Source: Halorubellus salinus
GTDB taxonomy: Archaea > Halobacteriota > Halobacteria > Halobacteriales > Natrialbaceae
DNA: 64,000 nt
Direction: 5' to 3'
Assembly (NCBI RefSeq): GCF_020567525.1
Contig: NZ_JAJCVI010000002.1
Coordinates: forward strand, 124,001 to 188,000
Under the pieces are notes generated by a model. The model ran no database searches. It had not been told where the DNA came from and saw nothing but the letters and a program-made list of their open reading frames with translations. Both the position numbers and the translations under genes were made by a program. Of the stretch, positions 1-7,469 are shown piece by piece (within the stretch, counting starts at the first letter, position 1; every line of letters begins with the position of its first letter).

Positions 1-268
1 GCACGCAGCCGATCCGACGCCGTCGGACCGCGCGACGGCCGCGACGGCCGACGCCGCGCCGACGAAGGTGGGGCCGACCGACGCCACCGACTGGGCGTTC
101 CGGGACGACGACGAATCCCGATCCGTCGGTGCGGCCGACAGCGATGACGAGCCAGAATCAGTCAGTGGGGCCGATAGCGAGAGCGACCCGACGGACGCGT
201 TCGCGCCCGTCGAGGAGGCCGAGTGGGAGTTCGACCCCGAGCTGGCGGCGCCACGGGACGCAGAGTGA
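1..268 (+). CDS. C-terminal end of an acidic protein (partial)
   Basis: The frame is open from base 2 at the left edge to a TGA at 266-268, so only about the last 88 residues are visible. They are low complexity: a Thr/Ala/Asp-rich stretch, then alternating Asp/Ser/Glu clusters, with two aromatic islands (DWAF and EWEF) near the end. This looks like a disordered acidic tail of a halophilic protein. No domain can be named from this piece. The next gene is convergent and its stop lies 27 bp away. Confidence 0.6.
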   Translation, partial: HAADPTPSDRATAATADAAPTKVGPTDATDWAFRDDDESRSVGAADSDDEPESVSGADSESDPTDAFAPVEEAEWEFDPELAAPRDAE

Positions 269-295
269 GGGCGGGCCGACGCCGCGGGCGAGCGC

Positions 296-2167
296 TCAGT
301 CCGTGTGGACCGTTATCGGCGCCTTCCGGTCGATGGCGCGCTCCAGTTCCTCCGCGATGGCGCTCCCCCGGGAGACCTGGACCTCGCCGCCGCGACCGAC
401 CGTCGCCGTGAACAGGTACTCGTCCTCCGCGCGGACCTCGACGGTCTCGCCGACGTGGCCGTCGACGGGCACGACGATGTGCCGGCTCGTTATCTCCGGT
501 TCGGTGAGTTGCCCCGTCGACGCACTACCACTCCCGCCGCTCGCACCGGTACTGCCGCCGCTCCCACCGGTCTCGTAGTGCGGGTTCTCGTCGTGCGTGC
601 GGACGTCGATGTCGATACCCAGGCGGTTCTCGACGTCCTGGATGCGGCCGCCGCCCTTCCCGATGACGCTCGAGATGTCGTCGTCGTCGACGTACACGAC
701 CGCCGTGTTCTGGCCCTTCAACTGGACGCTGACGTGCCCGCGAGCGATGGAACGGATCTCGCGCTCGATTTCCTGTTTCGCGATGCGGTTCACGCCCGTC
801 TCGCTCCCGCCGTCCTCCGCGTCGTCGAGCGGGACGGTGACGACCTGGCGGTTGAACGTGTAGATCTCGTACTTCGGTTCGCCGCTCTCGAACTCGTTGA
901 TCGTGATGACCGGCCGCGCCAGGTCCTCCTCGGTGAGGCCATGAGGGACCTTCACTTCGGTCTTCACGTCGTACACGGTGTCGACCTCGCCGGCTTCGAT
1001 GTAGACGACGGTGTCGACGACCTGCGGGATCATCCCGAGTTCGACGCGGCCGACGAGGCGCTGGAGCGCGTCGATGGCCCGGGTCGCGTGGACGACGCCG
1101 AGCATCCCGACGCCCGCGAGCCGCATGTCCGCGAACACCTCGAAGTCGTCGGTCTTCCGGACCTCGTCGTAGATGGTGTAGTCCGGCCGCACCATCAGCA
1201 GCGAGTCGGCGGTGTTCGCCATCGACCCGTCGAGTTCCGTGTACTGCGTGATGTCCGCGTCGACCTGGAGGTCGCGTGGCTTCTCCATGGTCTTCACGGA
1301 GAAGTCGTGGTCGTTCAGGTAGTTCGCGACCGCTTGCGCGAACGTCGACTTCCCCGCGCCGGGGCTGCCGGAGATGAGGACGCCGCGCTGGCGTTCCAGG
1401 AGGCGGTCCTTGAGTTCGTCCGCGAACTCGTAGTCGTCGATGTCGGTGAGCGCGATCGGGCGGACCGCAGTTATCTCGATGCCGTCCGCGAACGGCGGGC
1501 GGGCGACCGCGATCCGGTAGTCGCGGAACTGGACGATGTCCATCCCGGTCTTCGAGAGTTCGAGGAACCCGTCGGACTCCTCCTTGGCGGCGTTGAGTAT
1601 CTCGGTCGCGTACTCGTCCATCGTCGCCTCGTCGAGCGGGTCGTCGGCGATCTGGACGTAGTGCATGTCGCCGATCTCGCCGCGTTTGGCCTTCGGGACC
1701 GCGCCCGCCTTGAGGTGGACGCTCATCGTGTCGTCCGTGAAGTACGTCTCGACGTTGAGCGTGCCGAGTTCCTCGACCTCCGGGGAGACGACGTCGACGT
1801 CGATGCCCTTCGCCTTCGCGACCTCGCCCTGGACGACGTCGCTCGTCAGGAAGACGGCGTCGCGGTCCTCGGCGAGTTCGCGGATGAGTGCGTCTATCTC
1901 GCCTTCGCTCGCCGCGTCGATGGCGACGTCGTCGGGACGCTCGCCGATGTACGAGAGGTCGATGACGCCGTCGTCGGCGCGTTCGGCGAGTCGCTGCAGT
2001 TCCTCCAGGCCCGCCCAGCCGGTGTCGTGGCCGGCGTTCGCCTGCGCTTCGAGCTCGGCGACGACGGCCTCGGGCACCAGGATGGTGGCGCCGTCGTACG
2101 TGCCGTCGTCGATCTTCGCGGACACGCGGCCGTCGACGACCACGCTCGTGTCCGGGACTACGTTCAT
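296..2167 (-). CDS. PIN-domain / KH-domain ATPase (PINc-VapC family)
   Basis: A 623-residue archaeal protein built from an N-terminal PIN nuclease-like domain, a central PilT/VirB11-type ATPase and a C-terminal KH RNA-binding domain. The PIN start shows PDTSVVVDG with its acidic residue at position 6 and further acidic positions (EGEIDALI, TSDVVQ). The Walker A motif GSPGAGKST lies near residue 266. The KH signature VIGKGGGRIQDVE lies near residue 495, followed by a Gly/Ser-rich linker and a short beta-rich tail. The family is universal in Euryarchaeota and presumed to act on RNA; the substrate is unknown. The start is supported by a TTTTAAA element 28 nt upstream. Identification by domain order is firm, function is not. 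Confidence 0.92.
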   Translation of the reverse strand: MNVVPDTSVVVDGRVSAKIDDGTYDGATILVPEAVVAELEAQANAGHDTGWAGLEELQRLAERADDGVIDLSYIGERPDDVAIDAASEGEIDALIRELAEDRDAVFLTSDVVQGEVAKAKGIDVDVVSPEVEELGTLNVETYFTDDTMSVHLKAGAVPKAKRGEIGDMHYVQIADDPLDEATMDEYATEILNAAKEESDGFLELSKTGMDIVQFRDYRIAVARPPFADGIEITAVRPIALTDIDDYEFADELKDRLLERQRGVLISGSPGAGKSTFAQAVANYLNDHDFSVKTMEKPRDLQVDADITQYTELDGSMANTADSLLMVRPDYTIYDEVRKTDDFEVFADMRLAGVGMLGVVHATRAIDALQRLVGRVELGMIPQVVDTVVYIEAGEVDTVYDVKTEVKVPHGLTEEDLARPVITINEFESGEPKYEIYTFNRQVVTVPLDDAEDGGSETGVNRIAKQEIEREIRSIARGHVSVQLKGQNTAVVYVDDDDISSVIGKGGGRIQDVENRLGIDIDVRTHDENPHYETGGSGGSTGASGGSGSASTGQLTEPEITSRHIVVPVDGHVGETVEVRAEDEYLFTATVGRGGEVQVSRGSAIAEELERAIDRKAPITVHTD

Positions 2168-2188
2168 GCTCGACCCTACGGGCCTCGC

Positions 2189-2200
2189 CGTTTAAAAGGG
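2189..2200 (-). promoter_or_regulatory. TATA element of the PIN-KH ATPase gene
   Basis: The A/T run TTTTAAA read on the minus strand is centred about 28 nt before the ATG at 2167. This is the spacing expected if transcription starts at or next to the start codon, so the mRNA is probably leaderless. Confidence 0.6.
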
Positions 2201-2282
2201 TGGTCCGTTGGTGGCTGGCACGGATTCCAGCGCCCTGGGAACGAGCAGAGGACTCTCTTGGTTGCTCGAACTGGTGGCGTGC

Positions 2283-3914
2283 ATGGACCCGTCGATGGAG
2301 TTCGGCCTGGGTGGGTTGAACCGGTTCGTCGAGGCTGACTCGCTCACCGACCAGATAGGGTTGGACGAAGGGGAGATCGCGTGGCGAAAGGAGTTCATCG
2401 GGTTCGACGCCGAGGACGAACGTCGGCTCGACGACCTCGAACCGCTCCTGCGAGAGAACCAGGAGGATATCGCGGAATCCTTCTACGACAACCTCACGCA
2501 GTACGAGCAGACCACGGCGATAATCGAGCGGTCGCCGAAGGGCGTCGAGGACCTCAAGCGCACGCAGAAGGCGTACCTGGTGTCGCTCGCGACCGGCGAC
2601 TACGACGATGACTACTTCACGAACCGGGCGCGCATCGGGAAGCTCCACGAGATACTGGACATGCCCCTGAAGCAGTACGTCGGCCAGTACGGGCTCTACT
2701 ACGACCTCATCCTGTCGCGGGTCGACGAGCGCGTGCAGGGGCAGGTCGTCGACGCGATAGAGGACTGGGTCGACGAGCGCGAGCAGGCCGAGGGTGGGCT
2801 TGAGCGCGTCGTCGGCGCGCTCCGCGGGTTCGGCGGTGGCGACGACGCCGCCGACGGACTCGACGAGTCCCTGGAGGCGACGGTTCGTGACGCCATCCAC
2901 GACGGGATGCAGGACGTGCTCGCGGTGCTGCGCATCCTGAACCTCGACCTCCAGGTGGCCAGCGACACGTACGTCGACTCGTACAGCCGCCGGCTGGAGC
3001 GCGCCATCGACCGACAGCGCGCGCTCGCCACGGAGGTCGAGGAGGCAGTGCAGCCGCCCGTCGAGCAACTGGAGGCGTCGTCGTCGTCGGTCGCGGACAG
3101 CGCGACGACCATCCAGGCGCACACGGAGACGCAGGCCGATGGCGTCGCGGACGCGGCCGCGGACCTGGAGGAGGTGAGTGCGGCCGCGGAGGAGGTCGCG
3201 TCGGTCGCGGCGGACGTCCGGGAGACGAGCGAGCGCGCGACCGGCGTCGCCGAGGACGGCGTGGGCGCGGCGGCGAACGCGATGACGGCGCTCGAGGCGG
3301 TCTCGGATGCGACGGACCGCCTCAGCGAGGCCGCGGAGACCGTGGAGGCGCGCGCCGAGGACATCGAGGACGTCGTCGACCGCGTCGACAGCGTCGTCGA
3401 CCGGACCGCGGTGCTCGCGACGAACGCGAAGGTGGAGGCCGAGCGCGAGCGCGGGAGCGGGCCGGTCGCGACCATCGCGTCCGAGCTGGAGACGTTCGTC
3501 TCCCAGACGCGCGGCGACCTCGCGGACGTCGAGGAGGCGGCGACGGCGGTCCGCGAGGAGGCGGCCGAGACCCGGGACGTGGTCGAGACGGCGAGCGAGC
3601 AGGTCGACGAGAGCCGCGCCCAGGTCGCGGCGGCGCTGGATTCGCTCGAGGACGTCGAGGGCGCGGTCGCGGAGTCGGCGTCGGGCATGCAGGAGGTCGC
3701 GGCGGCGGCCGACCAGCAGGCGCGGTCCGTGACGGCGGTGTCGGAGACGGTCGAGGACCTCGCGGACGCCGCGGACGCGGTCGCCGCGGAGGCGGCGTCG
3801 GTGGCGGCGGCGAGCGAGCAGCAGGCCGAGAGCGCGCGCCACGTCGCCTCGGCGGTCGAGAAGCTGTCGACGGACGCGGTCGGCGAGGAGGAGCGCGTCT
3901 ACGAACGCGTCTGA
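2283..3914 (+). CDS. hemAT: HemAT-like globin-coupled aerotaxis transducer
   Basis: A soluble transducer of about 543 residues with an N-terminal protoglobin domain and a long C-terminal helical signalling domain. The sensor segment GLDEGEIAWRKEF and the run ARIGKLHEILDMPLKQYVGQY match Halobacterium HemAT. The candidate proximal haem ligand is His122, and Phe67-Tyr68 sit where the distal Tyr is expected. HemAT binds oxygen at haem and signals through CheW/CheA. I start at 2283 rather than 2208 because the extra 25 residues do not look like the family and a T-rich element lies 26 nt before 2283. The signalling hairpin is divergent: the usual QTNLLALNA tip reads RTAVLATNAKVEAE here. No membrane segment is present. 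No che genes are in the window. Confidence 0.85.
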   Translation: MDPSMEFGLGGLNRFVEADSLTDQIGLDEGEIAWRKEFIGFDAEDERRLDDLEPLLRENQEDIAESFYDNLTQYEQTTAIIERSPKGVEDLKRTQKAYLVSLATGDYDDDYFTNRARIGKLHEILDMPLKQYVGQYGLYYDLILSRVDERVQGQVVDAIEDWVDEREQAEGGLERVVGALRGFGGGDDAADGLDESLEATVRDAIHDGMQDVLAVLRILNLDLQVASDTYVDSYSRRLERAIDRQRALATEVEEAVQPPVEQLEASSSSVADSATTIQAHTETQADGVADAAADLEEVSAAAEEVASVAADVRETSERATGVAEDGVGAAANAMTALEAVSDATDRLSEAAETVEARAEDIEDVVDRVDSVVDRTAVLATNAKVEAERERGSGPVATIASELETFVSQTRGDLADVEEAATAVREEAAETRDVVETASEQVDESRAQVAAALDSLEDVEGAVAESASGMQEVAAAADQQARSVTAVSETVEDLADAADAVAAEAASVAAASEQQAESARHVASAVEKLSTDAVGEEERVYERV

Positions 3915-3947
3915 CCGCGCGTCGCGTCGGCGGCACGTCCGGGACCG

Positions 3948-4934
3948 TCAGCGGGCGTCGTCGACGGCGACGTCGACGTCCGCGCCGTCGTCGAGGTCGA
4001 GGTCGACGGCGTACCGGTCGAGCGCGAACAGGAGGACGGCACCGATGGCGGCGACGACCGCGAACTGGACGAGGACGTCGTTCGTCCACGCGAGGCCGTC
4101 GCGCGTCGACACCTCGTTGACGGGTGCGCGGAGTGCGCCGGCGACGAGCGCGACGAGGAACGCCATCGTCGTCTGGCGGTCGGCTTCGAGCGCGCGGTCG
4201 ACGACCCGGGCGACGGTGAAGAGGCCGACGGCGGCACCGACGAGGAAGGCGGCGACGACCGTCCCGAGGTCGACGACCCGGGCGAGCGCGCCGCCGGTGA
4301 CGAGCGCGAGCAGGGCGTCCGTGAACGTCGATAGCGTCTCCGTGAGGTACGTGTACTGGCCGAGGACGACGAGGATGAGTGCGCCCGAGATACCGGGGAG
4401 GATCATCGCGCTGATGGCGACGGTCCCGGCGACGAACGTGAGGAGGAGGCTCTGGCCGGCGAGCAGTTCGACGTTCCCGGAGAGCGCGAACGCGAGGACG
4501 AACCCGGCGGCTGCGGCCGTGGCGTGCCGGGTGGTGTCGAGACTGATCTGGCGGGAGAGGACGATGGCACTCGCGAGGATGAGCCCGAAGAAGAACCCGA
4601 AGAGTGCGACGGGATAGTTGACCTCGGCGAAGTGGACGACCCTGGAGACGACGACGAGCGCGCCGACGATGCCGACGCCGAGCGTCCCGAGGAACAGCGC
4701 GTCGGTCTCCTCGACGACCGCCCAGACGCCGCTCGCGTCGAGGGACACGGCGGCGCGGAGCGCGCGCACGCCGGCGTCGGGCGTCACGTTCGTGATGCCG
4801 TCGATGAGCCGGTCGTAGATGCCGGCCAGCAGCGCGATGGTGCCGCCGGAGACGCCGGGAACGGCGTCGGCGGTCCCCATGCAGAGGCCGATGAGGAGCA
4901 CGCGGATGGAGAGTCCGTCTGCGTCGTCGGTCAT
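3948..4934 (-). CDS. DUF368 polytopic membrane protein (PopT-type polyprenyl-phosphate translocase)
   Basis: A 328-residue polytopic membrane protein with the DUF368 hallmark near its start (GLCMGTADAVPGVSGGTIAL) and a second GISGALILVVLGQY-type repeat in the middle. In bacteria, DUF368 (PopT) members were shown to return undecaprenyl phosphate across the membrane. The archaeal substrate would be dolichyl phosphate, by inference. Its stop lies 33 bp from the convergent hemAT stop. Upstream it is divergent from the M20 gene, and one A/T-rich element (about 4961-4974) is correctly spaced for both. The last 20 residues are acidic and presumably cytoplasmic. Confidence 0.85.
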   Translation of the reverse strand: MTDDADGLSIRVLLIGLCMGTADAVPGVSGGTIALLAGIYDRLIDGITNVTPDAGVRALRAAVSLDASGVWAVVEETDALFLGTLGVGIVGALVVVSRVVHFAEVNYPVALFGFFFGLILASAIVLSRQISLDTTRHATAAAAGFVLAFALSGNVELLAGQSLLLTFVAGTVAISAMILPGISGALILVVLGQYTYLTETLSTFTDALLALVTGGALARVVDLGTVVAAFLVGAAVGLFTVARVVDRALEADRQTTMAFLVALVAGALRAPVNEVSTRDGLAWTNDVLVQFAVVAAIGAVLLFALDRYAVDLDLDDGADVDVAVDDAR

Positions 4935-4960
4935 TCGAGCAGTGGTTGCGAGAGCGCGGA

Positions 4961-4974
4961 GAAACCTCTTGTGG
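4961..4974. promoter_or_regulatory. Shared divergent promoter element, DUF368 / M20 genes
   Basis: The 61-bp gap between the two divergent starts (4934 and 4996) holds a single A/T-rich patch reading AGAAACCTCTTG. It lies about 30 nt before the DUF368 start and about 27 nt before the M20 start. One TATA-like site may therefore serve both directions, or two sites may overlap. Confidence 0.4.
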
Positions 4975-4995
4975 AGTCACCGCACAGTCAACGGC

Positions 4996-6447
4996 ATGGA
5001 CGACGCGAACGACGGTGACAACGTTGGCGGGAGCGAGCGACAGGGCGGCGCTGGCGGGAGCGGGCGACAGGGCGGCGCTGGTGGGAGCGGGCGACAGGGC
5101 GGCGCTGGCGGGAGCGGGCGACAGGGCGGCGCTGGCGGGAGCGGGCGACAGGGCGACGCTGGTGGGAGCGGGCGACAGGGCGGCGCTGGTGGGAGCGGGC
5201 GACAGGGCGACGCTGGTGGGAGCGAGCGACAGGGCGACACTGGTGGGAGCGAGCGAGACGGCGCCGGCAGCGAGGTCGTCGAGTTGACGCGCGAACTGGT
5301 CTCGGTCCCGGTGGCGGACGCGGAGTCGGTCGCGGGCGACCGCATCGAGGCGTGGTTGCGCGAGCACGCGCCCGGTGTCGTACTCCGCGACGACCACGGG
5401 AACGTGTTCGCGCGGCGAACGCCCGGCGGCACGTTTGACGCGAGCCACGTCGACGACCTCGCGGACGCGGGCGACGTGACCGCGAGCGACCGCCAGACGC
5501 TCGCGTTCGTCGGCCACCACGACGTCGTCGACCCCGCGGACTCGCAGGTCGACGACGAGGGCACGATGACGTGCGAGGTCGACGACGATGATGGCGACGG
5601 CGACCGACACGTCCACGGTCGTGGGACGGCGGACATGAAGGGCGCGGTGGCGGCGGCGATGCTCGCGTTCCGCGACGCGGACCTCGACGCAGGCGGCGCG
5701 GACGCGCACGACCTGGTGTTCGCGTCGTTCGTCGGCGAGGAGGTCGGCGGCGAGGGCTGTCGGGCGGCCATCGACGACGGGTTCGCGCCGACGTGGGCGG
5801 TCGTCGGCGAGGGGTCGACGGGGTACTCGGCGCCCGGGGTGACGGACGTCGCGGTCGCGCACAAGGGCCGACGTGCGGTGACCGTTCGCGCGACGGGGGC
5901 GGCGGCGCACGCGAGCGAACCCGACGCAGGCGAGAACGCCATCTATCGGGCGACGGACGCAGTGGACGTCCTCCGGGACCTCCCGTGGCCGACCGTCGAC
6001 GTCGCGGGCGAGACGGTGTCGGGGAGCGTCGTCGTCACCGAGATAGCGGGCGGGAGCGCGTGGAACGTCGTCCCCGACACCTGCGAGGTGACCGTCGACG
6101 AACGCACCGTCCCCGGCGAGCGCGCCGCCGTCGAGCGCGTCGAGGCCGTCGACGGCGTCTCCGTGACGGTCGACCAGGACCTCCCGCCGATGCGCTGTGA
6201 CGACGACGCGTTCGCGGACGCCGTGCTCGCCGCCGCCGACAGCGTCCAGAACGAGTCGCCCGAGCACGTCTCGAAGCCCCACGCGACCGACGCCGGCTGG
6301 CTCGACGACCGCGCCGGCGTCGAGTGCGTGGTCTGTGGCGTCGCCGAACCCGGCGAAGCGCACACCGACGCCGAGAGCGCGAGCGTCGCCGTCCTCGAGC
6401 GCTGCCGACGGCTCTACGAGCGGGTCGCCGCGTCATCGGTCTCCTGA
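4996..6447 (+). CDS. M20-family zinc deacylase/peptidase with repeat-rich N-terminus
   Basis: A 483-residue member of the M20 (ArgE/DapE/CPG2) family. Metal-site motifs are in order: GHHDVVDP (near residue 174), GRGTADMKGA (near 210), FVGEEVGGEG (near 247, with the catalytic Glu pair) and a late EAHTDAES (near 453). The dimerisation-domain His is in AAAHASEPDAGENA. Family members hydrolyse N-acyl amino acids or small peptides; the substrate cannot be told. The N-terminal 90 residues are abnormal: eight 9-residue GGSGRQGGA-like units encoded by a 27-bp tandem repeat, predicted disordered. The 3' end overlaps the convergent CruF-like gene by 34 bp. Confidence 0.88.
   Translation: MDDANDGDNVGGSERQGGAGGSGRQGGAGGSGRQGGAGGSGRQGGAGGSGRQGDAGGSGRQGGAGGSGRQGDAGGSERQGDTGGSERDGAGSEVVELTRELVSVPVADAESVAGDRIEAWLREHAPGVVLRDDHGNVFARRTPGGTFDASHVDDLADAGDVTASDRQTLAFVGHHDVVDPADSQVDDEGTMTCEVDDDDGDGDRHVHGRGTADMKGAVAAAMLAFRDADLDAGGADAHDLVFASFVGEEVGGEGCRAAIDDGFAPTWAVVGEGSTGYSAPGVTDVAVAHKGRRAVTVRATGAAAHASEPDAGENAIYRATDAVDVLRDLPWPTVDVAGETVSGSVVVTEIAGGSAWNVVPDTCEVTVDERTVPGERAAVERVEAVDGVSVTVDQDLPPMRCDDDAFADAVLAAADSVQNESPEHVSKPHATDAGWLDDRAGVECVVCGVAEPGEAHTDAESASVAVLERCRRLYERVAASSVS
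5026..5265 (+). repeat. 27-bp tandem repeat inside the M20 gene
   Basis: Eight nearly perfect 27-bp units (5026-5241) followed by a degenerate partial unit. Each encodes GGS-(G/E)RQ-G(G/D)A. Unit differences are single-base changes (GGC/GAC, GGG/GAG, GGC/GGT), and frame is kept throughout. Copy number should be unstable by slippage without breaking the enzyme. Confidence 0.95.
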
Positions 6448-7340
6448 CTCGGGTCGCGGTCCTCGCCCGCGCCGCGGTCCCCCGCGAGCGCCGGGACCAC
6501 GTGGAGCGCGGCCGCGACGGCGAGCATCGCGAGGCTCACCGCGAGCAGGACCGGCTCCTCGCGGTGAACGTCCAGCCAGAGGAGCGCGCCGAGGAAGTAG
6601 AGGTGCGTCAGGGACACCGCGGCCGACGGGAGCGCGGCCGGCTGTCGAAGCACGAGGTCGGTCCTCGCGACGGCGACCGCGGCGACCGCGACGCAGGCGA
6701 CGAGCACGGCGGTCTTCCGCCAGACGACGCCGACCGCGACCGCCTCGAACGCCACCATCGCGAGGTAGATGAGCGCGCTCGCGGCGACGAGCGTGACCGC
6801 GGCCGCGACCGCTCGCCCCCGGAGGACCGTCCGCGTCGTCGCGCCCGGCGCTCGCACGTCGGTCCGCGCGACGGCCGCGTCGTAGACGACGACGAACAGG
6901 AATCCGACGGCGAACCACCCGAAGAAGTTCCCGATCGGGACCCCGAAGTACGCGCCCGCCGGCGTCCACGTCCAGAACCCGACCGGCTCGAACCGGATGG
7001 CGATCGCGTCCAGCGCCAGGTCGACGTGGAGGACGAACAGGCCGACGAACGCCGCTCGCGTCGGGTGCCCCACGGCCATGCGGCGCGCGGCGTCGTAGCC
7101 CGCGTACAGGACGACGCTCCACCCGAGCCCGATGGCTATCGGGATGCCGGCGACGTCGAGGAAGCGCGCGGCGGGGTACGTGTAGTTCTCGAACCCGACG
7201 ACGACGAGTTTCTCGAGGACGAGCCCGTAGACGACCGACGTGGCGAAGAACGGGAGGTCGCTGGTCCGGTACGCGTGCACGCCGCAGAGGCTCGCGGCGA
7301 CGAGCGCGAGCACCTCGAAGCTCGCGTACGGCGAGAGCAT
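6414..7340 (-). CDS. CruF-like carotenoid-biosynthesis family membrane protein
   Basis: A polytopic membrane protein of 308 residues with about eight hydrophobic segments. The segment WTWTPAGAYFGVPIGNFFGW is the hallmark of the family that includes CruF, the hydratase acting late in C50 bacterioruberin synthesis. The companion genes of that pathway (lyeJ, crtD) are not next to it, so this may be a paralogue rather than the pathway enzyme. I use the ATG at 7340 rather than the GTG at 7352, because an ACTTATCAAC element lies 27 nt before the ATG. The acidic tail overlaps the convergent M20 gene by 34 bp. Confidence 0.72.
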   Translation of the reverse strand: MLSPYASFEVLALVAASLCGVHAYRTSDLPFFATSVVYGLVLEKLVVVGFENYTYPAARFLDVAGIPIAIGLGWSVVLYAGYDAARRMAVGHPTRAAFVGLFVLHVDLALDAIAIRFEPVGFWTWTPAGAYFGVPIGNFFGWFAVGFLFVVVYDAAVARTDVRAPGATTRTVLRGRAVAAAVTLVAASALIYLAMVAFEAVAVGVVWRKTAVLVACVAVAAVAVARTDLVLRQPAALPSAAVSLTHLYFLGALLWLDVHREEPVLLAVSLAMLAVAAALHVVPALAGDRGAGEDRDPSQETDDAATRS

Positions 7341-7362
7341 ACCGGGAACCACGACGGAGTGG

Positions 7363-7372
7363 TTGATAAGTC
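7363..7372 (-). promoter_or_regulatory. TATA-like element of the CruF-like gene
   Basis: ACTTATCAAC on the minus strand, about 27 nt before the ATG at 7340 and only about 15 nt before the alternative GTG at 7352. It favours the shorter protein. Confidence 0.55.
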
Positions 7373-7469
7373 ACGGGGTCGGTGAACCCGGCGGCGTCGC
7401 GGACGCTATCACGCTGTCGTCGCTCCGGAAACCGTGGTTTCTTGACCGGACGACGGCAACTATTTCCCG

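Noticed and set aside
2208-2282. Longer N-terminus for the HemAT homologue
   Set aside because: The 25 extra residues do not resemble the family, and the promoter-like element fits the start at 2283.
305-2338. Long plus-strand open frame (677 codons) opposite the PIN-KH ATPase
   Set aside because: High-GC shadow: Arg/Val/Asp-rich text without domains, while the minus strand encodes a complete known family.
525-3842. Minus-strand open frame of about 1100 codons
   Set aside because: It runs through two genes in other frames and is an Arg/Pro/His-rich product of GC-rich codons, with no domain.
5026-5265. CRISPR-like regular spacing
   Set aside because: Units are contiguous and coding, with no unique spacers.
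3322-6363. Minus-strand open frame of about 1000 codons antisense to the M20 gene
   Set aside because: Arg-rich shadow that crosses the divergent promoter and the DUF368 gene in the wrong frame.
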